Assembly: GCF_033097365.1 (NCBI RefSeq) | Contig: NZ_AP028461.1 | Location: forward strand, 9,823,501 to 9,887,500 | From: Actinoplanes sichuanensis | GTDB lineage: Bacteria; Actinomycetota; Actinomycetes; Mycobacteriales; Micromonosporaceae | Length of the DNA: 64,000 bases | Direction of reading: 5' to 3' | Shown: in pieces, positions 28,889-38,061 of the stretch | Layout: each line of letters opens with the position of its first letter | Numbering within the stretch: position 1 is the first letter of the stretch | Translations under genes and position numbers: made by a program | The notes under the pieces: model-generated | Database searches by the model: none | Told to the model about the DNA's origin: nothing | The model's input: only the letters and a program-made list of their open reading frames with translations

Positions 28889-29782
28889 TCAGCGAGGGAT
28901 CAAGGTGAGCAAGGAGGCCTCCGGGCGGCAGGCGAAGCGAATCGGCGCGGTCGGATGGGTGCCCAGGCCGGCCGAAACGTGCAGCCAGGCGTCCGAGCCG
29001 GGCCAGCGGTGCAGGCCCTTCGCCATCGAGGTGGGCAGGTCGCAGTTGGTGGTGAGGGCGCCGACACCCGGCACGCACACCTGGCCGCCGTGCGTGTGGC
29101 CGGCCAGCAGCAGGGCGAATCCGTCGGCCGCCATCGCGTCCAGGACCCGGGAGGCGGGGGTGTGCGTGACGCCGAGGTGCAGGTCGGCACCGGCGCTGAC
29201 CGGGCCGGCCACCGACGGGTAGTCGTCGCGCTCGATGTGTGGATCGTCGACGCCGGCCAGCTCGATCGAGCGGCCACCGGCCTTCAGGACGGTCCGTGCA
29301 TTGTTCAGATCCGCCCAGCCCGCGTCGACCAGGGCGGCGCGCAGCTCGTCGGCGGGCAGATCGACACCCTGCACATACTCCCGGTCGGGCATCAGATATT
29401 GCAGCGGGTTCTTCCAGACCGGGCCGCGGTAGTCGTTGGAGCCGAAGACGAACGCGCCGGGCACCGACAGCAGCGGATCCAGGGCGCGCAGCACACCGGG
29501 GACCGATTCCGGGTCGGACATGTTGTCGCCGGTAACGATCACCAGGTCCGGGTCGGTGCCGCCCAGCCCGGCCACCCAATCCTGCTTGCGCCGCTGGTCG
29601 GGCATCATGTGCAGGTCCGAGATGTGCAGGATGCGCAGCGGCTCGGCGTCCGGTTCGAGCACCGGGACGTCGAAGCGCCGGAGGGTGAACATGTTGCGCT
29701 CGACGAGGGCTGCGTAGGCCAGCGTCGCGGCGCCGACGGCGGACAGAGTGGCGAAGGCCGAAATAAGGGAGCGCTTACGCAT
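28889..29782 (-). CDS. Membrane-anchored metallophosphoesterase
   Basis: The 297-residue product has an N-terminal hydrophobic helix ([18 protein letters not shown]) and a calcineurin-like phosphoesterase fold with metal ligands in [26 protein letters not shown] and [10 protein letters not shown]. This is the YkoQ/YaeI-like group; some members act on lipid-linked phosphates, but the substrate here is unknown. The ATG at 29782 gives the membrane anchor; the frame is open upstream without similarity. Only 24 bases separate it from the divergent YqeY gene. From recollection, M. tuberculosis has a related gene (Rv3683) next to ponA2, the same neighbourhood. Confidence 0.9.
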   Translation of the reverse strand: MRKRSLISAFATLSAVGAATLAYAALVERNMFTLRRFDVPVLEPDAEPLRILHISDLHMMPDQRRKQDWVAGLGGTDPDLVIVTGDNMSDPESVPGVLRALDPLLSVPGAFVFGSNDYRGPVWKNPLQYLMPDREYVQGVDLPADELRAALVDAGWADLNNARTVLKAGGRSIELAGVDDPHIERDDYPSVAGPVSAGADLHLGVTHTPASRVLDAMAADGFALLLAGHTHGGQVCVPGVGALTTNCDLPTSMAKGLHRWPGSDAWLHVSAGLGTHPTAPIRFACRPEASLLTLIPR

Positions 29783-29806
29783 GCCCGCAAGGGTAGTTTC
29801 TCCGCC

Positions 29807-30259
29807 ATGGGAACGCTGAAAGACCGCCTGAACGAGGACCTGCACACGGCCATGAAGGCCCGGGACGAGCTGATCACGTCGACGCTGCGGATGGCCCTGT
29901 CCGCCGTCCGGACCGCCGAGGTGGCCGGTGACGAGGCCCGTGAGCTCTCCGACGACGAGGTGCTGGCCGTTCTGACCAAGGAGGCGAAGAAGCGCCGGGA
30001 GGCGGCGACCGCGTTCGCCGGTGCGGGGCGGACCGACCAGGCGGCGAAGGAGACGGCCGAGGGTGAGGTCCTCGACCGCTACCTGCCGAAGCAGCTCACC
30101 GACGCGGAGATCGCCGAGATCGTGGCACAGGCGCTGGCGGCCGGCGGCTTCAGCGGCAAGGCGCAGATGGGTCCGGCCATGAAGGCCGCTCAGGCGGCCG
30201 TTGCGGGGCGTGCGGAGGGCGGTCGGGTCGCCGCTGAGGTGCGGCGCCGGCTTTCCTGA
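29807..30259 (+). CDS. yqeY: GatB/YqeY domain protein
   Basis: A 150-residue stand-alone YqeY protein, related to the tRNA-binding tail of GatB amidotransferase. The start MGTLKDRLNEDLHTAMKARD and the motifs TLRMALSAVRTAEVAG and YLPKQLTDAEIAEIV are typical, as is the C-terminal FSGKAQMGPAMKAAQAAVAGRAEGGRVA region. Function is uncertain; a role with tRNA is proposed for the family. ATG 29807 gives the family length. A strong terminator follows. Confidence 0.92.
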   Translation: MGTLKDRLNEDLHTAMKARDELITSTLRMALSAVRTAEVAGDEARELSDDEVLAVLTKEAKKRREAATAFAGAGRTDQAAKETAEGEVLDRYLPKQLTDAEIAEIVAQALAAGGFSGKAQMGPAMKAAQAAVAGRAEGGRVAAEVRRRLS

Positions 30260-30279
30260 CAAAACCTTCCAGCGGTACG

Positions 30280-30316
30280 GGAAACGGGCGGGAGATTCGA
30301 TCTCCCGCCCGTTTCC
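30280..30316. terminator. Strong bidirectional terminator
   Basis: A perfect 16-base stem (30280-30295 with 30301-30316) around a five-base loop, between the convergent yqeY and PBP genes. Confidence 0.85.
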
Positions 30317-30326
30317 GGTGCTGTGG

Positions 30327-32753
30327 CTAGTTGGGCCGACCTGGCCCGTTCGGTGTTCCCGGCCCGCCGCTGGTGCCCGGAGTGGGCGTCTGGGTGGTCG
30401 GTTTGCCGTTACTGATCTGGAGGACCACCGCCCCGCCCTTGATCGTCCGGCCGGAGGGGTCGGTGCCGGCGACCGTGCCCTTCGGACAGTCGGAGTCGAC
30501 CTCGGCGCCCCGGGTGACGTGGAAGCCCAGGTCCTCGAGGCGGTTGGTGGCCGACGAGACCGAGTCGCACTCCACGTTCGGGATCGAGCGCTGCTCACCG
30601 AACACGATCTTGGTGCTGCCCGGCTTCTTGAACTGCTGCTTCTCCCGGTCCTTCATGTACTCCTTGACGGTGTACTGGACGGTCGGGTTGATCACGCCGT
30701 GCTTCATCTGGTCCCGGTGGTCCGGCCAGTCCGGATTGGCCATGTAGCCCGCGACGACGATCTTCGTGGTGCCGACGATCAGCGAGGCGGTCTTCTCCGC
30801 ATCGGTGGTGCCGGACTTGCCGAAGACCGGGTGGCCGACGATGCCCCGGGTGTCCGGAGCGGTGGCACCGTTGCAGGAGCCGAGCTGGGCCGAGTCGCCG
30901 ACCGGGCACCGCGCGGCGTCCAGTGCGGCGCGCGCCACGTCCTTGGTGGTGGCCTGGTTGCAGAACGGCTTGCCGACGTCGATCTTCTGCCCGTCCTGCG
31001 TGCTGATCTGCTCGATCGGGGTGGGCGAGCAGTACATGCCGTCGCCGGCCAGGGTCGCGTAGGCGTTCGCCATGTCGAGCGGCGTGGAGGCGGTGACACC
31101 GAGCGAGAAGGCGCCGAACTGGTTGGCGCCACCCTTCTCGGTGGTCATGTCGGCCTCCTTCGGCTGGCGGAACTGCACGCCGAACCGCTTCGCGACGGCG
31201 ATGACCTTCGCCGCACCGACCCGCTCCTGGAGCGGGATGAAGTACGTGTTGATCGAGTTCGCGAACGCGGACCACATGTTGTAGACCTTGCCGCCGCCGC
31301 CACCCGCGTTCTTCGGGCAGTAGAAGTGCCCGTTACAGGTCGCCGGGCCGGGACCCACGACATAGCCGGAGACGTACTGTTTCTCGGCCAGGATGGGATA
31401 GCTCAGCGGGTAGTTGTTCTCCAGGGCCGCGATGATCGGGAAGATCTTGAACACCGAGCCGGCCTGGTAACCGGCGATGTCGCCACCACCGCTCATCAGC
31501 GGGTTCGTCGTGTTCGGGGCCGAACCCCGGATCTTCAGCTTCGCCTTCGCCGGGTCGGACGAGATCTTGTTCTGCGGGTGATCCGGGTCGTCGAGCTTGA
31601 ACTTACGGTTCGTGGCGAGCAGGCGGACCTTGCCGCTGCCCGGCTCGATGCCGGCCAGCAGCAACGCGTTCTGGCTGCTGTCGGACTGGCGCTCGGTGAT
31701 CTCCCGGCGGGCGCCCGCCTGGCCCTTGAGGTCGAGGGTGGTGACCACCCGGTAGCCGCCGCTCTTGAGGCGCCGCTCCCGGTCGTAGGTGGTCGCGCCG
31801 AACGACTCCTGCTCCAGCCACCAGCGGTAGAAGAAGTCGCAGAAGAAGCCCCAGTTGTTCCGCGCCACCCAGGCGCAGCCCCGGCCGACCTGCTTGACCT
31901 TGGTCGGGACCGCCTCCTTCTTCGCCTTCTCGGCGTCCGCGGCGGAGACCGCGCCCATCTCGACCATGGCCGGGATGATGTAGGTGTTGCGGCGGTCGGT
32001 GATCAGCTCGTGGCCGCTCGGAGTGGTGGGGTTGAAGCTGCTCGGCGCCTTCACCATGCCGGCGAGCATGGCCGCCTCGGCGACGGTCAGGTCCTTCGGC
32101 TTCTTGTTGAAGTACACGTGGCTCGCGGCGAAGACACCGTAGGTCTGGTTACCGAACGGCGCGATGTTGAGGTAGCGCTCCAGGATCTGGTCCTTGGAGA
32201 GCTGCTTCGAGATCTGCAGCGCGTACTTCATTTCGGTGATCTTGCGCTTCGGGCTGTCCTCGGTCGCGTCGATCACCTCCTGCGGGTTGGTGGCCGAGTA
32301 GGCCAGCGACATCCGCACGTACTGCATGGTGAGGGTCGAGGCGCCCTGCTGTGCGCCGCCCTGGTTGTTACTCACGAACGCGCGCGCGACGCCCTTGAGG
32401 TCGACGCCGTTGTGCTCATAGAACTTGCGGTCCTCGGCGGCCAGGATGGCGGCCTGCATGTTCTTCGAGATGTCCTTCAGCGGGACGTCGCTGCGGAACT
32501 CGTCATAGAACACCGCGATCTGGGTCTTGCCGTCCGAGGCGTAGACCCGAGTGATCTGCGGGGAGCTGAATTCCTTGAGCTCACTGGGCAGACCCGCGAA
32601 CGTCTGGCCGCCGGCCTTGGCCGCCAGCCCGGTCATCGCCGCGGCGGGGAATGCCGCGGCGGCCACGACTACGCCTGCCAGCAGGCCGCAGACCAGTAAT
32701 GAGGTCGCGTTCGTGAAGATGTTGTGATCGCGTCTGCGAAACCAGGAGGTCAC
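30327..32753 (-). CDS. Class A penicillin-binding protein (PonA2-like) with PASTA domain
   Basis: Bifunctional peptidoglycan synthase of about 808 residues. A short cytoplasmic start and one transmembrane helix (LLVCGLLAGVVVAAAAFPAA) lead into a GT51 glycosyltransferase (AAILAAEDRKFYEHNGVDLKG, with the catalytic glutamate) and a transpeptidase with the three penicillin-binding motifs SVFK, SIN and KSGT. A C-terminal PASTA domain (IPNVECDSVSSATNRLEDLG) and a Pro/Thr/Gly tail follow. The start is uncertain: GTG 32753 lies six bases after a TACCCT box, suggesting a leaderless mRNA, while GTG 32804 would add 17 residues. Its divergence from wblA matches the ponA2/whiB4 neighbourhood known in mycobacteria. 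Confidence 0.92.
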   Translation of the reverse strand: MTSWFRRRDHNIFTNATSLLVCGLLAGVVVAAAAFPAAAMTGLAAKAGGQTFAGLPSELKEFSSPQITRVYASDGKTQIAVFYDEFRSDVPLKDISKNMQAAILAAEDRKFYEHNGVDLKGVARAFVSNNQGGAQQGASTLTMQYVRMSLAYSATNPQEVIDATEDSPKRKITEMKYALQISKQLSKDQILERYLNIAPFGNQTYGVFAASHVYFNKKPKDLTVAEAAMLAGMVKAPSSFNPTTPSGHELITDRRNTYIIPAMVEMGAVSAADAEKAKKEAVPTKVKQVGRGCAWVARNNWGFFCDFFYRWWLEQESFGATTYDRERRLKSGGYRVVTTLDLKGQAGARREITERQSDSSQNALLLAGIEPGSGKVRLLATNRKFKLDDPDHPQNKISSDPAKAKLKIRGSAPNTTNPLMSGGGDIAGYQAGSVFKIFPIIAALENNYPLSYPILAEKQYVSGYVVGPGPATCNGHFYCPKNAGGGGGKVYNMWSAFANSINTYFIPLQERVGAAKVIAVAKRFGVQFRQPKEADMTTEKGGANQFGAFSLGVTASTPLDMANAYATLAGDGMYCSPTPIEQISTQDGQKIDVGKPFCNQATTKDVARAALDAARCPVGDSAQLGSCNGATAPDTRGIVGHPVFGKSGTTDAEKTASLIVGTTKIVVAGYMANPDWPDHRDQMKHGVINPTVQYTVKEYMKDREKQQFKKPGSTKIVFGEQRSIPNVECDSVSSATNRLEDLGFHVTRGAEVDSDCPKGTVAGTDPSGRTIKGGAVVLQISNGKPTTQTPTPGTSGGPGTPNGPGRPN

Positions 32754-33061
32754 CCGAGCAGGGTACGCGAAGCATGCACGCGACCGCCTGTCCGGAAGCA
32801 CCACTCCGCCCGATACGAGTGTGAGCTGTCACCCTTCTCGGCGGACCGTTTTCCCGCTTCTGCACCAAAGATACCCCCGTTCGGCCACCCTCACTTTGCC
32901 GGTATGCCCGGAACTACCGGCCTATACGTATTTGAGGGACAACGTTGCGTAATCACCCAACTACAGAGCATGATGGTGCGGCGAGACACGGACGCCGATG
33001 CAGCACGGGGGAACAGGGGCCGCATCGGCGTCAGGGGGTGAAACAAGGGGGGACGTTTACC
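32754..33061 (+). promoter_or_regulatory. Long divergent control region and 5' stem-loop of wblA
   Basis: This 308-base stretch separates ponA2 from wblA and holds no convincing gene. An exact 11-base inverted repeat lies at 32991-33001 and 33022-33032 with a 20-base loop, ending 29 bases before the wblA GTG. A purine-rich AAGGGGGG site sits nine bases before that GTG. It looks like a structured 5' leader. Confidence 0.5.
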
Positions 33062-33364
33062 GTGGGGATGATCAGCGACTGGCCCAGCATGGCGGCATGT
33101 CAGAGTGGCGACCCTGACGCGCTGTTCGTGCAGGGCGCCGAGCAGAACGTGGCGAAGCGGATCTGCCGCAGCTGCCCGGTCCGCTACGAGTGCCTCGCCG
33201 ACGCCCTGGACAACCGCATCGAGTTCGGCGTCTGGGGAGGCATGACGGAACGGGAACGGCGGGCCCTTCTCCGCCGTCACCCGCATGTGGCGAGCTGGCG
33301 GAAGATGTTCGAGGCCGCACTGCGTGAGAAGGGCGCCGACAAGGTGCTCGTCTCCACCCGCTGA
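33062..33364 (+). CDS. wblA: WhiB-family regulator, WblA/WhiB4 type
   Basis: WhiB proteins carry a [4Fe-4S] cluster and control transcription with the principal sigma factor; WblA/WhiB4 responds to oxidation and affects development or redox balance. The 100-residue product has the four cluster cysteines (MAACQSG, then CRSCPVRYEC), the GVWGG turn and the basic tail ERERRALLRRHPH. GTG 33062 follows a strong ribosome site; ATG 33068 is possible. The neighbours (ponA2-type PBP on one side, two ArsA-type ATPases on the other) match the known wblA/whiB4 locus, which is why I assign this subgroup. Confidence 0.9.
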   Translation: MGMISDWPSMAACQSGDPDALFVQGAEQNVAKRICRSCPVRYECLADALDNRIEFGVWGGMTERERRALLRRHPHVASWRKMFEAALREKGADKVLVSTR

Positions 33365-33400
33365 TCAGGCGTGGTTCCGCCTGGCCGGTGAAGCTGCCGG

Positions 33401-34543
33401 TCAGGCGAGCAGCGCTCCGATCGTTCGCAGCCCGTCGACGTCGTGGACGTCGGCGGGCTGTGCTGTGACCGAGGTGGTCGGCACCGCCGGGAACGCCCCG
33501 GTGAACCCGGTCGCGACAGCCGCCTCCCGCTCGGCCTGGCGCAGCAGCCCGGCGTGGATCCGCAGCACGTCGGCGGTCGTCTGGTGATCACCCAGCTCGT
33601 CCAGCCGGTCGGCGGCGGCCTCGCTGTCGGTCGCGCTCAGCCCGGCCAGGTCGGTGTGGTGCATCCGGTTCAGCACCAGACCGGCCAGCGGCATCCGCTC
33701 GGCCACCAGCCGTTCCGCGAAGTAGGCCGCCTCCCGGATGGCGTCCCGCTCGGGCGCGGCGACCAGGAGGAAGGCGGTCTGCGGGTCCTGCAGGATCCGG
33801 TACGTCTGGTCGGCCCGCTGCCGGAAGCCGCCGAACATCGAGTCGAGTGCCGCCACGAAGCCGGACAGGTCGGTCAGCAACTGCGCGCCGAGGATTTTCT
33901 GCACGGTCTTGGAGAACAGCCCGAACGACGCGGTGACCAGGCTGAACACGCTGCGCCCACCGGTCCGGGCGGGAGCCAGGAACATCCGCAGCATCCGGCC
34001 GTCGAGGAACCGGGACAGCCGGGCCGGCGCGTCCAGGAAGTCCAGCGCCGACCGGGACGGCGGAGTGTCCACCACGATCAGGTCCCACTCGTCGCCGGCC
34101 CGCAGCTGGCCCAGCTTCTCCATCGCCATGTACTCCTGCGTGCCCGAGAAGGTCGAGCTCATGGCCTGGTAGAACGGGTTGGCGAAGATCTCCCGAGCGC
34201 GTTTCGGCGTGGTGTGCTGCTCGACCACCTCGTCGAAGGTGCGCTTCATGTCCAGCATCATGGCGTGCAGCTCGCCGCCGGCCCGTTCGGCGACGATGCC
34301 CTTGACCTGCCGGGGTGTGTTGTCCAGCTCGGTCAGGCCCATCGACTGGGCGAGCCGCCGGGCCGGGTCGATGGTGAGCACCACCGTGCGACGGCCGTGC
34401 ACCTCGGCGGCCCGCAGGCCGAGAGCCGCGGCCGTGGTCGTCTTGCCCACCCCGCCGGCCCCGCAGCAGACCACGATGCGGATGGACGGGTCGGCCAGCA
34501 GGCCGTCGACGTCGAGCCGTGGAGCCGTCAATTCAGCCACCAT
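33401..34543 (-). CDS. ArsA/Get3-type ATPase 1
   Basis: The 380-residue product is a SIMIBI-class ATPase with deviant P-loop CGAGGVGKTTTAAAL near residue 26, switch II region LIVVDTPPSRSALDFLDAP, and the ArsA motif TIDPARRLAQSMGL. It corresponds by position and sequence type to the second of the paired anion-transporter-like ATPases next to whiB4 in mycobacteria. The true substrate of these actinobacterial pairs is not established; no arsenite pump gene is nearby. It is 42 bases downstream of the paralogue on the same strand, so they probably form a heteromeric pair. Confidence 0.9.
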   Translation of the reverse strand: MVAELTAPRLDVDGLLADPSIRIVVCCGAGGVGKTTTAAALGLRAAEVHGRRTVVLTIDPARRLAQSMGLTELDNTPRQVKGIVAERAGGELHAMMLDMKRTFDEVVEQHTTPKRAREIFANPFYQAMSSTFSGTQEYMAMEKLGQLRAGDEWDLIVVDTPPSRSALDFLDAPARLSRFLDGRMLRMFLAPARTGGRSVFSLVTASFGLFSKTVQKILGAQLLTDLSGFVAALDSMFGGFRQRADQTYRILQDPQTAFLLVAAPERDAIREAAYFAERLVAERMPLAGLVLNRMHHTDLAGLSATDSEAAADRLDELGDHQTTADVLRIHAGLLRQAEREAAVATGFTGAFPAVPTTSVTAQPADVHDVDGLRTIGALLA

Positions 34544-34585
34544 TTCAGCGTAGTGCGTCTTGATCGGACGCCGGCCGGATCACGG

Positions 34586-35536
34586 TCACCCTCGCATCAG
34601 GAGCGCGGCCAGTTCGTCGAGGGCGGTACGGTCGACGCCGCCCGGCAGCAGCGGGAGCTCGACCATCGGTCGGCCGAGCTCGGCCAGCTCCAGCCGCAGC
34701 GACTCCTCCAGCTCCCGCCGGGTCAGGTGCGCCTGGGCCTCGGTGGCCAGCCGGCTCACCGTGGCCGGGGCGGCCGTCAGCCCGGCCGCGGTCAGGCCCC
34801 GCTTGATCTCCGCCTTGGTGGCCTTGCCGCCGGCCAGCAGTGGCGGCCGGGCACCGTTGACCACCACCCGGCCCACCGGGATGTGCAGCGCGGACAGCTC
34901 GGTGATGGCGTCCAGGGTCTCCTGGACCGGCATCTCCTCCAGGAGCGTGACCACGTGCACCGCGGTCATCGGTGAGCGCAGCAGCGACGCCACACCCTCG
35001 CTCTGCGTCTTGATCGGGCCGACCTTGACCAGGCGGGCGGTCTCCTCGGTCACGTTCAGGAAGCGGCCCACCCGGCCGGTCGGCGGCGCGTCGAGCACCA
35101 CCGCGTCGTAGACGCGACTGCCGTCCCGGGAGCGGGTGGTCGCCTCCTTCACCTTGCCGGTGAGAAGAACGTCACGCAGGCCCGGGGCGATGGTGGTGGC
35201 GAAGTCGATGGCGCCGACCTTGCGCAGCGCCCGCCCGGCCGCGCCGAGCTTGTAGAACATGTCGAGATATTCGAGGAGGGCCTCCTCGGGGTCCACGGCC
35301 AGCGCCCGGACCTCGCCGCCGCCGGACGTCTGCGCGACCCGCCGTTCCGCGTAGGGCAGCGGCTCCAGACCGAACAACTGGGCGATGCCCTGCCGGCCCT
35401 CCACCTCGACCAGCAGTGTGCGCCGGCCACCGGCGGCCAGACCCAGCGCCAGCGCCGCGGCCACCGTGCTCTTGCCGGTGCCGCCCTTGCCGGTCACCAC
35501 GTGCAGCCGCTCCGGCCAGTTGCGGTGTTCGCCCAT
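34586..35536 (-). CDS. ArsA/Get3-type ATPase 2
   Basis: The 316-residue partner ATPase. It has the P-loop VTGKGGTGKSTVAAAL (deviant Walker A lysine included), the segment VLDAPPTGRVGRFLNV and the conserved LVEVEGRQGIAQLFGLEPL. Start is set at ATG 35536, which gives MGEHRNWPERLHVVTGKGG as in relatives; the frame runs 13 codons further without support. It is the first gene of the pair. A role in membrane-protein handling or redox adaptation is possible from family resemblance only. Confidence 0.9.
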   Translation of the reverse strand: MGEHRNWPERLHVVTGKGGTGKSTVAAALALGLAAGGRRTLLVEVEGRQGIAQLFGLEPLPYAERRVAQTSGGGEVRALAVDPEEALLEYLDMFYKLGAAGRALRKVGAIDFATTIAPGLRDVLLTGKVKEATTRSRDGSRVYDAVVLDAPPTGRVGRFLNVTEETARLVKVGPIKTQSEGVASLLRSPMTAVHVVTLLEEMPVQETLDAITELSALHIPVGRVVVNGARPPLLAGGKATKAEIKRGLTAAGLTAAPATVSRLATEAQAHLTRRELEESLRLELAELGRPMVELPLLPGGVDRTALDELAALLMRG

Positions 35537-35578
35537 ACGTCCCACGTTACGGGCACGTGTCAGGCGACCGGGCATCTG

Positions 35579-36397
35579 TCAGCCTGCGACCTCGCACACC
35601 AACCAGCCGGTCTTGCGTACGACGGTGAACCGGAGATCCTGAGTGGCGGTCCGCTCGTCCTCGGTCGACATGATCACCCGGACGTCGACCCGGGCCCGCT
35701 CGTCGTCCCGGTCGGCCACGGCCGGCTCGTCCCAGCGGAAGACCGGACCCTGATAACCGTCGGCGTACGAGCTGATCTGCTCCACCCGGGTGGTGAGTTT
35801 CGCCTCGTCCCGGGACTTGCCGCAGACCAGATCGCGTGCGGCGGTCGCGTCCTGCTGGGTGTAGACCGCGGTGAGGAACCGGTTGACCGCGGTGGTCGGG
35901 TCCGGCGAGCCGGGCGTGTCGGCGTCCCGGAGCAGGTAGAAGGCGGAGACCGCGCCGCCGCCGCAGAGCGCCAGGGTGGCCACGAACGCCATCGAGAGGA
36001 ACATCGTGGCGCGCCGCCGCGGGTCGATCCCGGGCAACCGTCCGATCGCCGGGCCCACCCAGATCGGTTCCGGCTGCGGCTGGATCTCGGCCGGTGGCGA
36101 GTGCTGGTAGGCCAGGTGCTCCGGAGGCGGATGACGCCACTCGCCGGGTTTCTCGTGTCGGGCGTGCCACGGCCCGGTCGGCGGTGGCTGATGCCACACC
36201 GCGGGCGCGATCACCTCGGTCGGCACCACCGGATGCTCGGCGGTGTCGACCACCGGCGACATCTCGGCGGTGTGCTCCATCGCCGGGAGATGCGGTGGCT
36301 GGGGCGGGATCGGATCCTCGGGTGGTAGGGGCGACGGGGGCTCCGGCTCCGGGGTCGGTGGCGGCTCCGGGTGCCCGCCCGGTTCGTTCTGCGTCAT
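35579..36397 (-). CDS. Proline-rich single-span membrane protein
   Basis: The 272-residue product starts with about 120 Pro/Glu/His-rich residues ([18 protein letters not shown]), probably disordered and cytoplasmic. A transmembrane helix follows ([25 protein letters not shown]), then an external domain of about 110 residues ([27 protein letters not shown]) resembling NTF2-like/DUF4878 lumazine-type folds. No catalytic motif. It lies 42 bases upstream of the ArsA-type ATPase pair on the same strand. Function unknown. Confidence 0.83.
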   Translation of the reverse strand: MTQNEPGGHPEPPPTPEPEPPSPLPPEDPIPPQPPHLPAMEHTAEMSPVVDTAEHPVVPTEVIAPAVWHQPPPTGPWHARHEKPGEWRHPPPEHLAYQHSPPAEIQPQPEPIWVGPAIGRLPGIDPRRRATMFLSMAFVATLALCGGGAVSAFYLLRDADTPGSPDPTTAVNRFLTAVYTQQDATAARDLVCGKSRDEAKLTTRVEQISSYADGYQGPVFRWDEPAVADRDDERARVDVRVIMSTEDERTATQDLRFTVVRKTGWLVCEVAG

Positions 36398-36530
36398 GTC
36401 ATCCTCCGCTCATCGCAATCAGTGATGGCATGGGCGCTCTACGTGCACAAACTCCGCTCAGCCTAACCAACCAGCCGGTCGCCCGCGTCCTAAGCTGTGC
36501 CGGTATCCGACGAACAGGAGAGCGCAAGCC

Positions 36531-36686
36531 ATGCAGAAGTGGGAGTACGTGACCGTGCCCCTGCTGGTCCACGCGACCAAGCAGATCCTCGACAACTGGG
36601 GCGAGGACGGCTGGGAGCTCGTCCAGGTCGTCCCCGGGCCGAACCCGGAGCAGCTCGTCGCCTATCTGAAGCGGCCCAAGTCATGA
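36531..36686 (+). CDS. 51-residue DUF4177-type protein
   Basis: A short gene starting ATG 36531 after AGGAG, ten bases upstream. The product MQKWEYVTVPLLVHATKQIL and following ILDNWGEDGWELVQVVPGP matches the DUF4177 pattern (KWEYxxV, then GWELV). Its stop overlaps the RidA start by four bases (ATGA), strong support that it is real. From recollection, M. tuberculosis has a protein of the same size in the same position (Rv3678A). Function unknown. Confidence 0.88.
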   Translation: MQKWEYVTVPLLVHATKQILDNWGEDGWELVQVVPGPNPEQLVAYLKRPKS

Positions 36687-37174
36687 CCACCCCGGCTCCG
36701 ATCGCCGGTGAGGGTGGGGTGGACGCGTACGCCAAGCTCACCGAGCTGGGTCTGACCCTGCCGACGGTGGTGGCGCCGGTCGGGTCCTACGTGCCGGCCG
36801 TCCAGTCCGGCAACTACGTCTACACCTCGGGCCAGCTCCCGTTCGTCGACGGCAAGCTGCCGCAGACCGGCAAGGTCGGCGACGAGGTCACCGTCGAGGA
36901 GGCGGCCGGCCTGGCCCGGCTGTGCGCCATCAACGCGCTCGCCGCGATCGACGCCCTGGTCGGCCTCGGACGGGTCGTCAAGATCGTCAAGGTGGTCGGG
37001 TTCGTCGCGTCGGCGCCCGGGTTCACCGCTCAGCCGGCCGTGATCAACGGCGCGTCCGACCTGTTCGGCGCGGTCCTCGGCGAGCAGGGCCGGCATGCCC
37101 GCAGCGCGGTCGGTGTGGCCGAACTGCCGCTCGGCGCTCCGGTCGAGGTCGAGGTCATCGCCGAGGTGGCGTGA
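36683..37174 (+). CDS. RidA family protein
   Basis: RidA proteins hydrolyse reactive enamine/imine intermediates released by PLP enzymes; other subgroups have other roles. The 163-residue product has the family order GNYVYTSGQLPFVDGKL, RLCAINALAAIDALVGLG and VEVEVIAEVA. ATG 36683 overlaps the DUF4177 stop. It is longer than the canonical 130 residues because of an N-terminal extension typical of the actinobacterial group in this neighbourhood. The arginine that binds carboxylates in archetypal RidA is not obvious, so enamine deaminase activity is uncertain. Confidence 0.88.
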   Translation: MTTPAPIAGEGGVDAYAKLTELGLTLPTVVAPVGSYVPAVQSGNYVYTSGQLPFVDGKLPQTGKVGDEVTVEEAAGLARLCAINALAAIDALVGLGRVVKIVKVVGFVASAPGFTAQPAVINGASDLFGAVLGEQGRHARSAVGVAELPLGAPVEVEVIAEVA

Positions 37175-37256
37175 TCTTGCGATGATTCGGGCGCATTTGC
37201 TCACCGTTGGTGACCGGATCGGACATCGTGTCTCGGTCATGGTCGCCGGACCGACG

Positions 37257-37262
37257 TACGAT
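37257..37262 (+). promoter_or_regulatory. Candidate -10 box of a leaderless mRNA
   Basis: TACGAT ends seven bases before the ATG at 37270, so transcription would start at or next to the start codon. No ribosome site precedes that ATG. A clear -35 box is not seen. Confidence 0.4.
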
Positions 37263-37269
37263 TCGGGTC

Positions 37270-38061
37270 ATGGGGGCTGCTGAGCCCGAGTCGGCCGAGG
37301 TCGACCGGCTACCGGGTTGGGTGACGCTGCTGCCGGCGCCCAACCCGGGGCCGATGACGCTGGACGGCACCAACACCTGGATCCTGCGGGCGCCCGGCGC
37401 CGAGCGGGCCACCGTCGTGGACCCCGGTCCGCTGGACGAGGGGCATCTGCGGCGGATCGCCGAGCACGGCCCGATCGGGACCATCCTGATCACACACGGT
37501 CATCACGATCACGTCGAGGGGGCGGCCCGGCTCTCCGAGCTGCTCGGCGGCGCTCCGGTGCGGGCCGGTTCACCCGTGCACTGCCTGGGTGGTGAGCCGT
37601 TCGACCCGCGGGAGTCCCTGGACGGGAACGGGTTGGAAATACGGGTGCTGGAGACTCCGGGGCACACCAGCGACTCGGTGTCCTTCTTCGTCGAGTTCGG
37701 GGACGAGTCCGTGATGTTCACCGGTGACACCATGCTCGGCCGCGGTACCACGGTGGTCGCCCCGCCCGACGGCGATCTCGGGGCTTACCTGGACAGCCTG
37801 GAGCTGCTCAGCGCGTACCCCCGGGCGTTGATGTTGCCGGGCCACGGACCCGCCCGCAGCGACACCGCCGAGCGTGCCCGCTTTTATCTCGATCATCGCC
37901 GGGAGCGCCTGGCGCAGGTGACGGCCGCCCTGGCGGCCGGAGCCGAGACGCCCGCCGCCGTCGTCGACCTGGTCTATCCCGATCTCGACCCGGCCCTGCG
38001 GTTCGCCGCCGAGTGGTCCGCGGCGGCGCAGCTCGAATACCTGCGCCGGGAGCAGCCGTGA
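37270..38061 (+). CDS. Metallo-beta-lactamase-fold hydrolase
   Basis: The 263-residue product has the zinc-binding HGHHDHVEG motif near residue 78, a later ETPGHTSDS histidine, FTGDTMLG aspartate and LPGHGPAR histidine. It belongs to the glyoxalase II/LACTB2-like group, whose substrates include thioesters and RNA; the substrate is unknown here. ATG 37270 gives the usual start (family N-terminus around VTLLPAPNPGPMTLDGTNTW). A TACGAT box seven bases upstream suggests a leaderless mRNA. Its stop overlaps the large cyclase gene by four bases. Confidence 0.9.
   Translation: MGAAEPESAEVDRLPGWVTLLPAPNPGPMTLDGTNTWILRAPGAERATVVDPGPLDEGHLRRIAEHGPIGTILITHGHHDHVEGAARLSELLGGAPVRAGSPVHCLGGEPFDPRESLDGNGLEIRVLETPGHTSDSVSFFVEFGDESVMFTGDTMLGRGTTVVAPPDGDLGAYLDSLELLSAYPRALMLPGHGPARSDTAERARFYLDHRRERLAQVTAALAAGAETPAAVVDLVYPDLDPALRFAAEWSAAAQLEYLRREQP

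Noticed and set aside
30201..32699. 832-codon plus-strand open frame
   Set aside because: Antisense to the penicillin-binding protein, which has all catalytic motifs. It also crosses a strong terminator.
33401..35536. Arsenic resistance locus
   Set aside because: No ArsB pump, ArsR regulator or ArsC reductase is nearby, and the setting matches the wblA/whiB4-linked ATPase pair.
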